The position numbers were made by a program, and so were the translations under genes. Positions 11,590-20,256 of a stretch of DNA of 37,905 nucleotides are shown here, one piece after another (the stretch's first letter is position 1; each line of letters begins with the position of its first letter). Source of the stretch: Phycisphaerales bacterium (GTDB lineage Bacteria; Planctomycetota; Phycisphaerae; Phycisphaerales; UBA1924). The notes under the pieces were generated by a model that saw only the letters and a program-made list of their open reading frames with translations, did no database searches and was not told the origin of the DNA. The stretch lies in contig JADLFE010000041.1 of the NCBI GenBank assembly GCA_020845755.1, positions 1-37,905 of the forward strand. Direction: 5' to 3'.

Positions 11590-12687
11590 ATGGAAGCCAA
11601 ACGTTTCATGTCGGCCTTGGCGGCGTCGTTGATCGGGTCGGCAGCTCTGCTGTCGCTGGGCGGATGCGAAGGGAAGACGGAGCCCGCGAAGCCCGCGCCC
11701 ACGGCGAGCGATGCCAAGCCCGCAGAGAACAAGCCTGCCGAAAACAAGGCAGCGGAGGCGAACCCGGCGGAGAAGCCCGCAGCCCCGGCTGGCGGGAAGA
11801 AGGCGCTGACGATCGGCGTGATCGCCAAGAGCCAGAGCAACCCGGTGTTCCAGGCGGCCAAGACCGGCGCGTTCGACGCGGCCAAGGAACTGTCGGAGAA
11901 ACTCGGTGTCGAGATCAAGATCGACTGGCAGACACCGCCCGGCGAAGATGCGCAGAAGCAGGCGCAGGCGATCGAGCAGCTTGTGGCCAAGGGCGTGGAC
12001 GGGATCACGCTGAGCTGCACCGACGGCAACGTGCTGAAGGCGCCGATCGATGCGGCGGTTGAGAAGGGCGTGCCGATCATCACGTTTGACTCGGACTCGG
12101 CCCAGTCGAAGCGCATGGCGTATTTCGGGACCGATGACGTGATCGCGGGGCAGACGGTGATGCGCGAGCTTGCCAAGGCGATGGGCGACAAGGGTGTCGT
12201 CGCGATCCTGGCGGGCAATCAGACCGCGCCGAATCTCCAGGCACGCGTCAAGGGTGTGAAGGAAGAGATGGCCAAGCACCCGAACATCAAGCTCAAGGAG
12301 GTCTATTACCACAAGGAGACGCCGGCGGACGCGGCGGCGATGGTGCAGCAGGTGCAGACGGCCAACCCGGACATCACGGGCTGGGCGATGGTGGGCGGCT
12401 GGCCGCTGTTCACGGAGAATGCGCTGGACGGCGTGTATGACAAGGCGAAGGTGGTGAGTGTTGACCACCTGCCGACGCAGCTCGGCTACGTGCGCAAGGG
12501 TCAGGTGCAGGCGTTGATCGGGCAGGACTGCTACGCGTGGGGGCACACGACGGTGACGATGCTGGTGGACTATGCCCTCAACAACAAGAAGCCGGAGAAG
12601 GTGATGAACACCTATGACCTGCCGATCGTGACCAAGGAAAACGTCGACAAGTACGACGGGCTGTGGACGAAGTGGATGGGGAAGTAG
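11590..12687 (+). CDS. Sugar-binding lipoprotein, RbsB-like (Peripla_BP_4)
   Basis: Substrate-binding lipoprotein of a sugar ABC importer, partner of the RbsC-like permease just upstream. Residues 1-26 form a lipoprotein signal ending LSLGGC (Cys26). Residues about 27-72 are a tether rich in Ala, Pro, Lys and Glu with PAENK/PAEK repeats. The binding fold begins ALTIGVIAKSQSNPVFQAAKTG and runs to the C-terminus. The family takes up pentoses, rhamnose, autoinducer-2 and similar; the ligand cannot be read from the sequence. ATG 11590 has GGAGG 6 nt upstream; ATG 11584 would be too close, and GTG 11557 would precede the signal peptide. The gene ends shortly before a strong terminator. Confidence 0.92.
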   Translation: MEAKRFMSALAASLIGSAALLSLGGCEGKTEPAKPAPTASDAKPAENKPAENKAAEANPAEKPAAPAGGKKALTIGVIAKSQSNPVFQAAKTGAFDAAKELSEKLGVEIKIDWQTPPGEDAQKQAQAIEQLVAKGVDGITLSCTDGNVLKAPIDAAVEKGVPIITFDSDSAQSKRMAYFGTDDVIAGQTVMRELAKAMGDKGVVAILAGNQTAPNLQARVKGVKEEMAKHPNIKLKEVYYHKETPADAAAMVQQVQTANPDITGWAMVGGWPLFTENALDGVYDKAKVVSVDHLPTQLGYVRKGQVQALIGQDCYAWGHTTVTMLVDYALNNKKPEKVMNTYDLPIVTKENVDKYDGLWTKWMGK

Positions 12688-12717
12688 TGACTGTAAACCG
12701 TTGATGGTTGACGCGAC

Positions 12718-12746
12718 AAGGCCCGCCCGGAATGGCGGGCCTTTTT
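12718..12746 (+). terminator. Intrinsic terminator of the permease/binding-protein operon
   Basis: AAGGCCCGCC pairs with GGCGGGCCTT around the 6-nt loop CGGAAT, and the descending arm runs into TTTTT (12742-12746). It lies 31 nt past the stop at 12687. Confidence 0.92.
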
Positions 12747-12771
12747 CGTTGGGCGGGAAAGAGGCAGTGCT

Positions 12772-12793
12772 CGTGGTCAACCGGTTGACCACG
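12772..12793. promoter_or_regulatory. Perfect 22-bp palindrome, operator-like
   Basis: CGTGGTCAACC is followed directly by its reverse complement GGTTGACCACG. The uninterrupted symmetry with a central CG resembles LacI-family operators. It lies between two convergent genes, downstream of both, where an operator is unexpected; it could instead be a hairpin at the end of the 12849-15071 transcript. Confidence 0.5.
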
Positions 12794-12848
12794 CCGTCCT
12801 GGCGGGTGAATTCATGTGCCTAAGTGCACCAACGACCCACGCAGTGAA

Positions 12849-15071
12849 TCAGCTTGCGAGGGTGACGTCTTCGGCCTGCCAGGAGGCGTCGGGCGACCAC
12901 CAGTAACGGAGGACATGGCCGTCGTCGTTGGCGCCGAGCAGGACGATGCGTCCGTTGGGGGTCGTGACGCCGCGGATCGCGCCGGTGGGGAGCAGGGTGG
13001 TGCCGACGACGTCAGTGAGATTAGCGGTTTCCCAGTTGGTCATGGAGGGCGCCCACCAGTAGACGGAGAGTTTGCCGTTGGTGTCGCGGCCGGCGATGTT
13101 GAGGCCGCCCCAAGGGGTGACGTAGCTGGAGATGCTGACGCCGACCATGGATGGGCCGCCAAATTCGTTGGTGAGGTTGGTGTTGACCCAGTTTCCGCCG
13201 AAGGAGGGGACCCACCAACTGACGGTGACGTCGCCAGAGGCATCGACGCCGGCGAGGTTGATGCCGCCCCAGGAGGTGAGGTAGCAGGTGAGGCCGCCGG
13301 CGATGGGAGAAGCGCCGGTGATGGCGGAGAGGTTGTCGGTGCGCCAGAGGTCCATGCCGGGGGCCCACCAGATGGACTGGATGTTTCCGGAGGCGTCGAG
13401 GCCGGCGATGTTCAGGCCGTTCCAGTCGGTGACGTAACTGATGATGGGCCCGACGAGGGCGGGCATGGCGAGGGACTGTGCGCGGAGGTGGTCTTGTGCG
13501 ATGTTGGAGTAGGTCCAGGCGCGGCCGTTGATGGTTGAGTTGCCGTTGCGTGCGAACATGACGAGATCGCCATTGGATTTCAGTCCGGCGATGTGAACGA
13601 CGTCGTCGAGGTCGGTGAAGACAGTGATCTGGCTGGTGACGATGGCCGAGCCATAGACGGAGGTAGTGAGGTTTCCGAAGGCCCATGAGCCGTTGGCGTT
13701 GCGGACGAAGAGGAGGAGTCCGGAGGCGCTTGGGCCGGCGGCGTAGGTGAGGCCGTCGGAGGGATCGACCCAGGAGACGAGGTCACCAGTGAGCGCGGGC
13801 GAGCCGGTCATGGCGTGGAGATCTTCGAAGGCCCACGTGCCGTCGGTACCTTCCTTGAAGGCGATCGCGGTGTTGTCTGTCGCACGTGTGACGAAGGTGA
13901 GTTGCTCGTAGTTGGAGTCAGCCCAGACGGAGCCGTTGACGGTGCCAGCGGGGCCGGTGATGTTGCGAGCGGTTGTGTCTCCGCCGCCACCGCCACCACC
14001 GCCGCCACCGGTATCGCCGCCTCCGCCTCCGCCGCCGCCACCGGTATCACCACCTCCGCCTCCGCCGCCACCACCGGTATCACCACCTCCGCCTCCGCCG
14101 CCGCCACCGGTATCGCCGCCTCCGCCGCCGCCGTTGTCGGCTGGGGGATTGAAGACGTCGGTGAGTGCATCGAGTTTGACGTTGGTGGCGTCGACGATGA
14201 TGCTCTGATCGAGGGAGTAGTTGGTGGCGAGAATGGTGAAGCGGACGGTGTAGGTGCCGGGCTGGACGGCGATCTGGTAGTTGCCTGCGGCGTCGGTGGT
14301 ATAGGTGCCGACGATGGCGCTGCTCGCGTCGAGGACGTCGATCTGGACGCCCGTGGCGCCCTCGCCGATGGTGTAGAACTGGTTGGCGTCGATGTCGTTG
14401 TAGACGACTCCGAGGACGTAGGTCTGGATGTCGCTGAGGCCTTGGTAGCCGAACATCTGGGTGTCGTAGGAGGAGTAGCGGGTGCCGCCGGAGGGGATGT
14501 AGAGGCCGGCGCCGAATTCGTCGTAGTGGAAGAACTCGTCGAAGTCCTCGTAGAGGCTGAGGACGTTCTTGCGGTGGTCGACGGATTCGAGCCAGGCACG
14601 GTGGACGATGTCGATCGATTCATAGCCGGCGGCGATGTTCTCGCCGGCGGAGTAGACGTATCCCTGGGCCGTGGCGCGGTCGCTTGGCGTGTTGCCCTGC
14701 AGGTCGATGTGTGAGAAGTAGTCGCTGTCGGCCATGTCCCGGCTGTGCAGGCGTGCGGCGACGGTCAGTGGTTCGTTGAGCGCCAGCGGCTCTTGCGGGA
14801 CGAGTTTGGCGATCTCGGCGTCGGTGAGGTCCTTGGTGAGGTCGAGGCCGAGGAGAGCGCCTTCGGCCATCGGATTGACGCGGGCGCGGTTGACGAGTTC
14901 GAGAAGATACACCTCTTCGGCGGACCAGGAGAAGGCGAGGAGTTGTCGTGGCTCAAGGGGCTCGGCGAGCGACGGCGTGGCGCGGCCGAGGGACGCGGAT
15001 CGCGCGGCGCCTCCGGTGCGCCGCAGTATCCTGGCCGCCGTGCGGTCGTGTCGAAGGTCGCTGGCGTTCAT
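12849..15071 (-). CDS. Large secreted CAP/SCP-domain protein with Cna-B-like domain, polyglycine linker and propeller-like repeats
   Basis: A 740-residue protein. Near residue 40 it has LEPRQLLAF, matching the LEPR-xLL motif found at the N-terminus of many planctomycete surface proteins. Residues about 52-205 are a CAP/SCP (PR-1-like) domain: LLELVNRARVNP, HSRDMADSDYFSH, GENIAAGY. Residues about 210-300 look like a Cna-B/SdrD-type beta-sandwich (GVVYNDIDAN, TTDAAGNYQIAVQPGTY). Residues about 313-365 are polyglycine broken by Asp-Thr every 11 residues. Residues about 370-740 contain seven W-x3-(D/N)-(L/I/V) units of about 45-55 residues, consistent with a seven-bladed propeller, perhaps lectin-like. 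Activity is unknown; bacterial CAP proteins are generally extracellular. AGGGA lies 7 nt before ATG 15071. Confidence 0.88.
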   Translation of the reverse strand: MNASDLRHDRTAARILRRTGGAARSASLGRATPSLAEPLEPRQLLAFSWSAEEVYLLELVNRARVNPMAEGALLGLDLTKDLTDAEIAKLVPQEPLALNEPLTVAARLHSRDMADSDYFSHIDLQGNTPSDRATAQGYVYSAGENIAAGYESIDIVHRAWLESVDHRKNVLSLYEDFDEFFHYDEFGAGLYIPSGGTRYSSYDTQMFGYQGLSDIQTYVLGVVYNDIDANQFYTIGEGATGVQIDVLDASSAIVGTYTTDAAGNYQIAVQPGTYTVRFTILATNYSLDQSIIVDATNVKLDALTDVFNPPADNGGGGGGDTGGGGGGGGGDTGGGGGGGGGDTGGGGGGGGGDTGGGGGGGGGGDTTARNITGPAGTVNGSVWADSNYEQLTFVTRATDNTAIAFKEGTDGTWAFEDLHAMTGSPALTGDLVSWVDPSDGLTYAAGPSASGLLLFVRNANGSWAFGNLTTSVYGSAIVTSQITVFTDLDDVVHIAGLKSNGDLVMFARNGNSTINGRAWTYSNIAQDHLRAQSLAMPALVGPIISYVTDWNGLNIAGLDASGNIQSIWWAPGMDLWRTDNLSAITGASPIAGGLTCYLTSWGGINLAGVDASGDVTVSWWVPSFGGNWVNTNLTNEFGGPSMVGVSISSYVTPWGGLNIAGRDTNGKLSVYWWAPSMTNWETANLTDVVGTTLLPTGAIRGVTTPNGRIVLLGANDDGHVLRYWWSPDASWQAEDVTLAS
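13979..14133. repeat. 33-bp tandem repeat coding for the polyglycine linker
   Basis: CCGGTATC blocks recur with their GTATC at 14011, 14044, 14077 and 14110, a strict 33-bp period. Each unit encodes nine glycines plus Asp-Thr on the minus strand. Units differ by synonymous changes (GCC/ACC), so the array is not freshly duplicated throughout. The number of units could vary between strains. Confidence 0.9.
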
Positions 15072-15262
15072 TGATCAGTCCCTCTCCCCGCGGAGGAGAT
15101 CGGCAGGGAAGGACTCGGGTGTGATGGGTCAGATGAGATGGGGTTGCATGCCGGTGCGAGGGGTATGGCGCTGGGGGTGTGTGCGGGGTGTGTGGTGTCG
15201 GTTCTGGGTCCAAGGCGGGCGATACCATGTGGCCCGAGAACCGCGAAGCCGCAGGAGCCGCC

Positions 15263-16300
15263 ATGCCCGATTCGCCGCCCGTGACGCCAGAGGAGATTCA
15301 GAAGGCCGCCCGAAATTTCCGCGACGATGTTGCGGCCGTGCGGGAACAGGTTGCGCGGATGGTGGTGGGCCAGCGGGAGGTTGTGGACGCGGTGCTCACG
15401 TGTCTGTTCTGCTCCGGGCATGTGCTGCTGGAGGGGGTGCCTGGGATCGGAAAGACGCTCCTGGTGCGAACATTGGCGCGGGCGCTGCGTCTTTCGTTCG
15501 GGCGTATTCAGTTCACGCCGGATTTGATGCCGGCGGACATTTCAGGCACGACGGTGGTGGTGGAGAGCGAGGCGAGCGACACGAGGCGACAGCGCGTGTT
15601 TCAATTCCAGCCCGGGCCGGTCTTCTGCCAGATTCTGCTGGCCGACGAGATCAACCGCGCGACGCCCAAGACGCAGTCGGCGTTGCTGGAGGCGATGCAG
15701 GAGCGGGCGGTGACGGTCGGTGGTACGACGCACGCGTTGCCGGCGCCGTTCCTTGTGATGGCGACTCAGAATCCGATCGAGCAAGAGGGCACGTATCCGC
15801 TCCCGGAGGCGCAGTTGGACCGGTTCTTCTTCAAGGTGCTGGTCGGTCCACCCGGGCGAAGTGAATTGTCGCAGATTCTCGACCGGACGACGCGTGGGAG
15901 TGATGCGGAGGTTTCGCCGACGCTGGATGCCGCCGGGATCCTGGCACATCAGGCGTTGGTGCGGCGGGTGCCGATCGCGCCGCACGTGCAGGATTACGCG
16001 GTGCGATTGACGCTGGCGACGCAGCCGCGGGCGATCGGGGGCGAGTTTGCCACGCCGATGGTGAACCAGTATGTTCGGCTCGGGGCGTCGCCGCGAGCGG
16101 CGCAGTCGCTGGTGCTGGCGGGCAAGTGCCGCGCGCTCATGGAGTCGAGGGAGAGTGTGGCGATCGATGACATCCGATGGGCGGCGGGGAACTCGCTTCG
16201 GCATCGGCTGATCCTGAACTTTGAGGCGCACGCCGAGGGTGTGACGCCGGATTCGGTCGTGCAGAACCTGGTTTCGACTCTGCCGATCGAGGCGGCGTGA
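15263..16300 (+). CDS. MoxR-family AAA+ ATPase
   Basis: A cytosolic AAA+ ATPase of the MoxR family, whose members act as chaperone-like partners of vWA proteins. From ATG 15263 it has 345 residues. Walker A is GVPGIGKT (58-65), Walker B is ILLADE (124-129), and the family signature ATQNPIEQEGTYPLPEAQ follows near residue 170; sensor and lid regions fill the rest. GGAG lies 5 nt before ATG 15263; the frame is open upstream to 15179 but that part is not conserved in character. The next gene follows in the same direction. A vWA protein, the expected partner type, is encoded convergently at 18202-20256. No DUF58 gene, a frequent member of such loci, is in this window. Confidence 0.95.
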   Translation: MPDSPPVTPEEIQKAARNFRDDVAAVREQVARMVVGQREVVDAVLTCLFCSGHVLLEGVPGIGKTLLVRTLARALRLSFGRIQFTPDLMPADISGTTVVVESEASDTRRQRVFQFQPGPVFCQILLADEINRATPKTQSALLEAMQERAVTVGGTTHALPAPFLVMATQNPIEQEGTYPLPEAQLDRFFFKVLVGPPGRSELSQILDRTTRGSDAEVSPTLDAAGILAHQALVRRVPIAPHVQDYAVRLTLATQPRAIGGEFATPMVNQYVRLGASPRAAQSLVLAGKCRALMESRESVAIDDIRWAAGNSLRHRLILNFEAHAEGVTPDSVVQNLVSTLPIEAA

Positions 16301-16365
16301 TCGCTGGCAGCGGGACCGAACGCGACCACACACCTCGGAGCGACACCGCGGGGGACGGAGAGAAG

Positions 16366-18198
16366 ATGGAGCGGAATGAACGCGCACACTCTGTGTTGGG
16401 CGAATCGCTCGGAGGGCGCGGGGCGCGGGGGGTCGCGTCGTGGTTGATCGGCGTGGTGGTGGTCCTGTGCGTCGTGATCGGCGTGCCGGCGACGGCGCAA
16501 TCGACGTCGGGCACGTCGCTCGTGGTGGATCCGATCGAGCCGCGGATCGATGCGATCGCCGGGTCGATGCTTGTGGTTCCGGTGCGGGTTGTGGGCGATA
16601 CGTCCGGCGTGAAGACCCTGCAGGCGAGATTGGATGACGGACGGAAGGTGGAGTCGTTGCTCCGTTGCATCTCGGTGAGACTTGATCGCGGCGCGGGCGC
16701 GACGTGGCTGCCGCCCGCGGCGACCTGGACGGTGGATACCAAGCCCGCGAGCGATGGCGAAGGGCGGGAAGGGATCGGCGCGACGTGGGTGCTCGTGATG
16801 CAGTTGCCCGCGGATGCGGCGGGGCAGAACGTGTGGGTGGGGAACAGCAAACTCCCGCTGAACTGGCTCCCGGCGCCGTCGGCGCTGGTTCGCTCGAACG
16901 ATCGGTTCGGATGGCCGGCGCCGATGCAGGCAGCCAAACTCACGCCGGAACTTCGGGCGCTTCTGGCGCCGGAGGCGGAGAGCCCTGTGCGGCGTTGGCG
17001 GCATCGTCTGTTGACGACGGGGCTTGACCCGAGGCGTGAGGCGGAACAGCGTCTCACGCTCGGATTGTCGGAGTTTCCTGATCCGATCCTGGAGGCGTTG
17101 GCGCGGCAGAGCGAGGGGCGGTGGAGCGTCGCGATCGCGTGGCTATGGCGGGATCGGCCGGAATTGGCGCAGCGATTGGCCTGGCGCGTGGCGTGCGTCG
17201 TGGATTTCGGCGAAGGGCACGTCGCGCCGGCGTGGCCGATCGATCAGGCCGATCTTGATGCGCTGGTCTCGGATCTTGTGGATCCTGATCTCTCGACGGA
17301 CGGCCGGATCGCGCGTGCGGAAACATGGCTGAAGTCGCAGGAGCCGATGGTGGCCTGGCTGGCGGATGACGGCGGGCAGTCCTCGCCCGACCCGGATGAT
17401 GAGTCGCTGACGAACACCGTCAGCAGCGTGATGATCGCGAATATGACCGATCGGGGTGTCACGGTCGCGGCGGGTCCTCCGGGCGCGAAACCGGAACTCA
17501 TGGCGATCGATCCGCTCCGGGTCACGGCGCTCGCGGCCGTGATCCCGGGCACTTCGCGGGTGAAGGACGAGCAGAACGAAGCGGGCGGATCGCTGGTGTT
17601 GTCGTCGGGATCGTGGGGCGTGTCGCTGTCGCCGCTGGCAGATCGGGTGCCCGTTCGCCCGCCGGGGCGGAAGTTCGGCGGGCTGCGGGCGGACCTTACG
17701 ATCCGTTCGTGGCGATCGCCGTCGAGCGTGGAGAGCGCGTCGACGCTTCCCGAGACACGGGCGGTGCTGGCGCGTGGCTCGCCGGTGTCCGGGGGCGACG
17801 ATTCGTGGTTCTTGATGGTCGAGTGTCGGCGTGTCTCGCTCGCGGATGATCCATCGAAGGATCGCGTCGAGGTGTGGATCGGTCCGCGCGAGCATCCTCG
17901 GCTTGTGGTTCAACTTGCGGCGATCGGCGAAGCGACACTGATCCAGGCGGAGAGGCCGGATGAGATGCGCTCGATCGCGGAGCGTGTGAGGTTCGTGAAA
18001 GAAGAGTCGCGCTGGGCGGCGTTTGTGCCGATCGACGACGCGTTCATCGAGCCCGAGAGTCTGCTGCGGATCGGGCTGGTGCGGGTCGACGCGCGGGGCG
18101 TGCGTGGGAGTTGGCCGCGGGCCATGCTACCGTGGCAGGTCGAGCCATCGCGCGTGCTCTTCTCGCTCCGGGAGTGGGGCGGGCTGAGCGGGCGGTGA
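16366..18198 (+). CDS. Unrecognised exported protein next to MoxR
   Basis: I do not recognise the family. From ATG 16366 it has 610 residues with a signal peptide (WLIGVVVVLCVVIGVPATAQ, residues about 26-45) and no other clear membrane segment, so it is probably periplasmic. The body has no repeats or catalytic motif I can name. GGAG lies 5 nt before ATG 16366. An alternative GTG at 16297 would overlap the moxR stop by 4 nt but adds 23 polar residues ahead of the signal. Position directly after moxR and tail to tail with a vWA gene (3 bp between stops) suggests a role with that system, which is inference from location only. Confidence 0.75.
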   Translation: MERNERAHSVLGESLGGRGARGVASWLIGVVVVLCVVIGVPATAQSTSGTSLVVDPIEPRIDAIAGSMLVVPVRVVGDTSGVKTLQARLDDGRKVESLLRCISVRLDRGAGATWLPPAATWTVDTKPASDGEGREGIGATWVLVMQLPADAAGQNVWVGNSKLPLNWLPAPSALVRSNDRFGWPAPMQAAKLTPELRALLAPEAESPVRRWRHRLLTTGLDPRREAEQRLTLGLSEFPDPILEALARQSEGRWSVAIAWLWRDRPELAQRLAWRVACVVDFGEGHVAPAWPIDQADLDALVSDLVDPDLSTDGRIARAETWLKSQEPMVAWLADDGGQSSPDPDDESLTNTVSSVMIANMTDRGVTVAAGPPGAKPELMAIDPLRVTALAAVIPGTSRVKDEQNEAGGSLVLSSGSWGVSLSPLADRVPVRPPGRKFGGLRADLTIRSWRSPSSVESASTLPETRAVLARGSPVSGGDDSWFLMVECRRVSLADDPSKDRVEVWIGPREHPRLVVQLAAIGEATLIQAERPDEMRSIAERVRFVKEESRWAAFVPIDDAFIEPESLLRIGLVRVDARGVRGSWPRAMLPWQVEPSRVLFSLREWGGLSGR

Positions 18199-18201
18199 CG
18201 C

Positions 18202-20256
18202 TCAGACTTTCATTCGTGCGGCGTAGACGAGCCACTCGATCGCCAGGAGCGTAATCGCGGCGAGGACACACCAATCCCACACCTCGCGTCCGATGGACCC
18301 GGCGGAGCCCGCGGCGACGGCACGCCCGCCGATCGAGAGTTCGCGGCGCGTCACGAGCGATGACTCGGTGGCGTCGAGCAGTGAAACGCCGATGGCTTCG
18401 CTCCCGGCGATCGGTGGCCTGGTGCGGTAGACGCCGGTTCGGCTGGGAATTCCGAAGACGACTCTCACGCCGAAGTCGCCGACCTGAGTCGTGGCGGTGA
18501 TGGAATCCGGACCGTCGAGAGACACGCTCGGAAGATTGGAGGGCGTGCGGATCGACAGCGGACGCGAGGTTGTCGCTTGCTCGCTGAGGTCCGCGGCACG
18601 CGCGGTGAGCGTGTCGACCGCGCCGGCGAGAAAGACGGGGAAACTGACCTGCAGGGGCCAGTCGGATTCTGCGGGCGAAAAGGCGATGATGAGGTCGCGC
18701 GTGTCGTCTCGTTCGGCGAGGGTGATGAGCGGGCCGTCATTGCCTGTGGCGAGTTCGGTGAGTGTGGCCCGCAGATTCTCACCGCCCCATCGGATGGCTC
18801 GCGGGCGTGCGATGAAGACGGAGTCGAGGGAGACATCGCGAAGAACCGGGGAGGTGCGCCGCCAACTGAGGACGTAGGTGCCCTCGGATGAGGGCTCGGA
18901 GAGCATGACACCGGGGATGGGCGGTGCGGCGTTGAACGAGAGGGATGGGATGCGGGCAAGAGTGCGCGGCGATACGGCGTCGAACACGAGGAGATCGACG
19001 GCGGGCAGGCCACGTTCACCCGCACGGGCTTCGTACTCGGTGCGGGTCATGGTGGTCAGCGTGACGCCGGGAAGTTCGGCGAGTGCGTCGGCGAGAACCC
19101 AGCCCGATGTGCCCGATTCGGGCTTGGCGTCATCGGGCGATACGAGAACGATCCGCGGCGGCTGAGCGCGTGGAAGCGAGAGCCACGCGGTGTTGTCGGC
19201 GTCTAGGGCGTCGGCGCGATCGATCGCGAGCGAGAGCAGGCCCGCGCCGCCGGTCGAGATCTCAAAGGTGGCGACCACCTCGCCGGGAGTTGAGGTCGCC
19301 GGCGTGCTGTCCACGCCGGGCGTGATGATGGACGCGGGGACCTCAACGGCGCGGCGTGCGAGGACCTGATCATCGAGCCTGAGCACGAGAGGTACGGAGA
19401 GGGGAGTGCGCCCGGCGTTGACGAGGCGGGCGAGCAGACGCACGGTGCGTGGATCGGCGTATTCGCGACGCCCGGCAAAGGTGACGATGCCGATATTGTC
19501 GGGAGGAATCTCATTGCCAACGGAAACGAAGGAGAAGGTCGCGTTGCCGAGCGTGGCGCGGGGCTCGCTGAAACCGCCGTCGCTGACGAGGGTGACCAGT
19601 GGCGGGGCGGCCGTCTCGGGCGTATCGAGCGTGAGTGCCTCGGCGGCGCGGAGCGCGGCGGTGAGATCAGCGGGCTGGTCGGTCGGCGTGGCGGCCTGGA
19701 TCACGCTGTGCATCAGGCCGCTCGAGCGAGAATCGGGCGAGAGGAGCACGGGCTCCTTCGCGAAAGCCATGATCGAAACGCTCGCGCCGCTCTCATCGAT
19801 CGCGTCGGTGGCGATGCGGATGGCGGCCTGCTTTGCGAGGTCGAAGCGGGTCGCGGATTGATCACGCGACGATGGGCTGGTGGTTGCGGGCCCGCGTGAT
19901 GAAGAAGGAGTTGGTGGTGCCGTCGCGCTGCTGAAGCCATCAACCGCGTTCATCGACGCGGAGCGATCGAGCAGGATGATGACGCGACGCGCGGCGGAGC
20001 CCGCGCCGGAGAGCGTGGGACGGCCGATCGCAAGGACAAGGAGCGAGGCGATGAGGAGGTGAAGCAGGAGCAGCCACGAGCGGCGCAGCCAGCGGAACGG
20101 CACGTTGGCCTGGAGGTCATCGCTGGCGGCGTTCCAGAAGAGCGTGCTGCTGACGCGGACGGGACGCCGGCGGAGTTTCAGGAGATACAGCGCGAGCACC
20201 GCGGGCAGCGCGATCGCCCCCGCGACGATCGCGGCGGTGGGCGAGAGCAGCGTCAC
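18202..20256 (-). CDS. BatA-like membrane protein with von Willebrand factor A domain
   Basis: A 684-residue membrane protein. Residues 1-80 match the aerotolerance-regulator N-terminal (BatA) layout: TM helix at about 6-26, an LKLRRRPVRVSSTLFW stretch, and a second TM helix at about 60-77. The vWA domain starts near residue 91 with the MIDAS motif DRSAS (Asp97, Ser99, Ser101). A long extracytoplasmic region follows, and a TM helix (WCVLAAITLLAIEWLVYAA) ends the protein. Such proteins work with MoxR ATPases, and moxR lies about 4 kb away, convergent. GTG start 20256 overlaps the rlmE stop (GTGA), so translation is probably coupled to rlmE. It is the last gene of the fdx-iscX-rlmE-vWA run. Confidence 0.9.
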   Translation of the reverse strand: MTLLSPTAAIVAGAIALPAVLALYLLKLRRRPVRVSSTLFWNAASDDLQANVPFRWLRRSWLLLLHLLIASLLVLAIGRPTLSGAGSAARRVIILLDRSASMNAVDGFSSATAPPTPSSSRGPATTSPSSRDQSATRFDLAKQAAIRIATDAIDESGASVSIMAFAKEPVLLSPDSRSSGLMHSVIQAATPTDQPADLTAALRAAEALTLDTPETAAPPLVTLVSDGGFSEPRATLGNATFSFVSVGNEIPPDNIGIVTFAGRREYADPRTVRLLARLVNAGRTPLSVPLVLRLDDQVLARRAVEVPASIITPGVDSTPATSTPGEVVATFEISTGGAGLLSLAIDRADALDADNTAWLSLPRAQPPRIVLVSPDDAKPESGTSGWVLADALAELPGVTLTTMTRTEYEARAGERGLPAVDLLVFDAVSPRTLARIPSLSFNAAPPIPGVMLSEPSSEGTYVLSWRRTSPVLRDVSLDSVFIARPRAIRWGGENLRATLTELATGNDGPLITLAERDDTRDLIIAFSPAESDWPLQVSFPVFLAGAVDTLTARAADLSEQATTSRPLSIRTPSNLPSVSLDGPDSITATTQVGDFGVRVVFGIPSRTGVYRTRPPIAGSEAIGVSLLDATESSLVTRRELSIGGRAVAAGSAGSIGREVWDWCVLAAITLLAIEWLVYAARMKV

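Noticed and set aside
13979..14133. Possible CRISPR array because of regular spacing
   Set aside because: The units are contiguous coding tandem repeats without unique spacers, and no cas genes are present.
13815..14714. Plus-strand frames through the proline/alanine repeat
   Set aside because: They are complementary readings of the polyglycine repeat of the CAP-domain gene.
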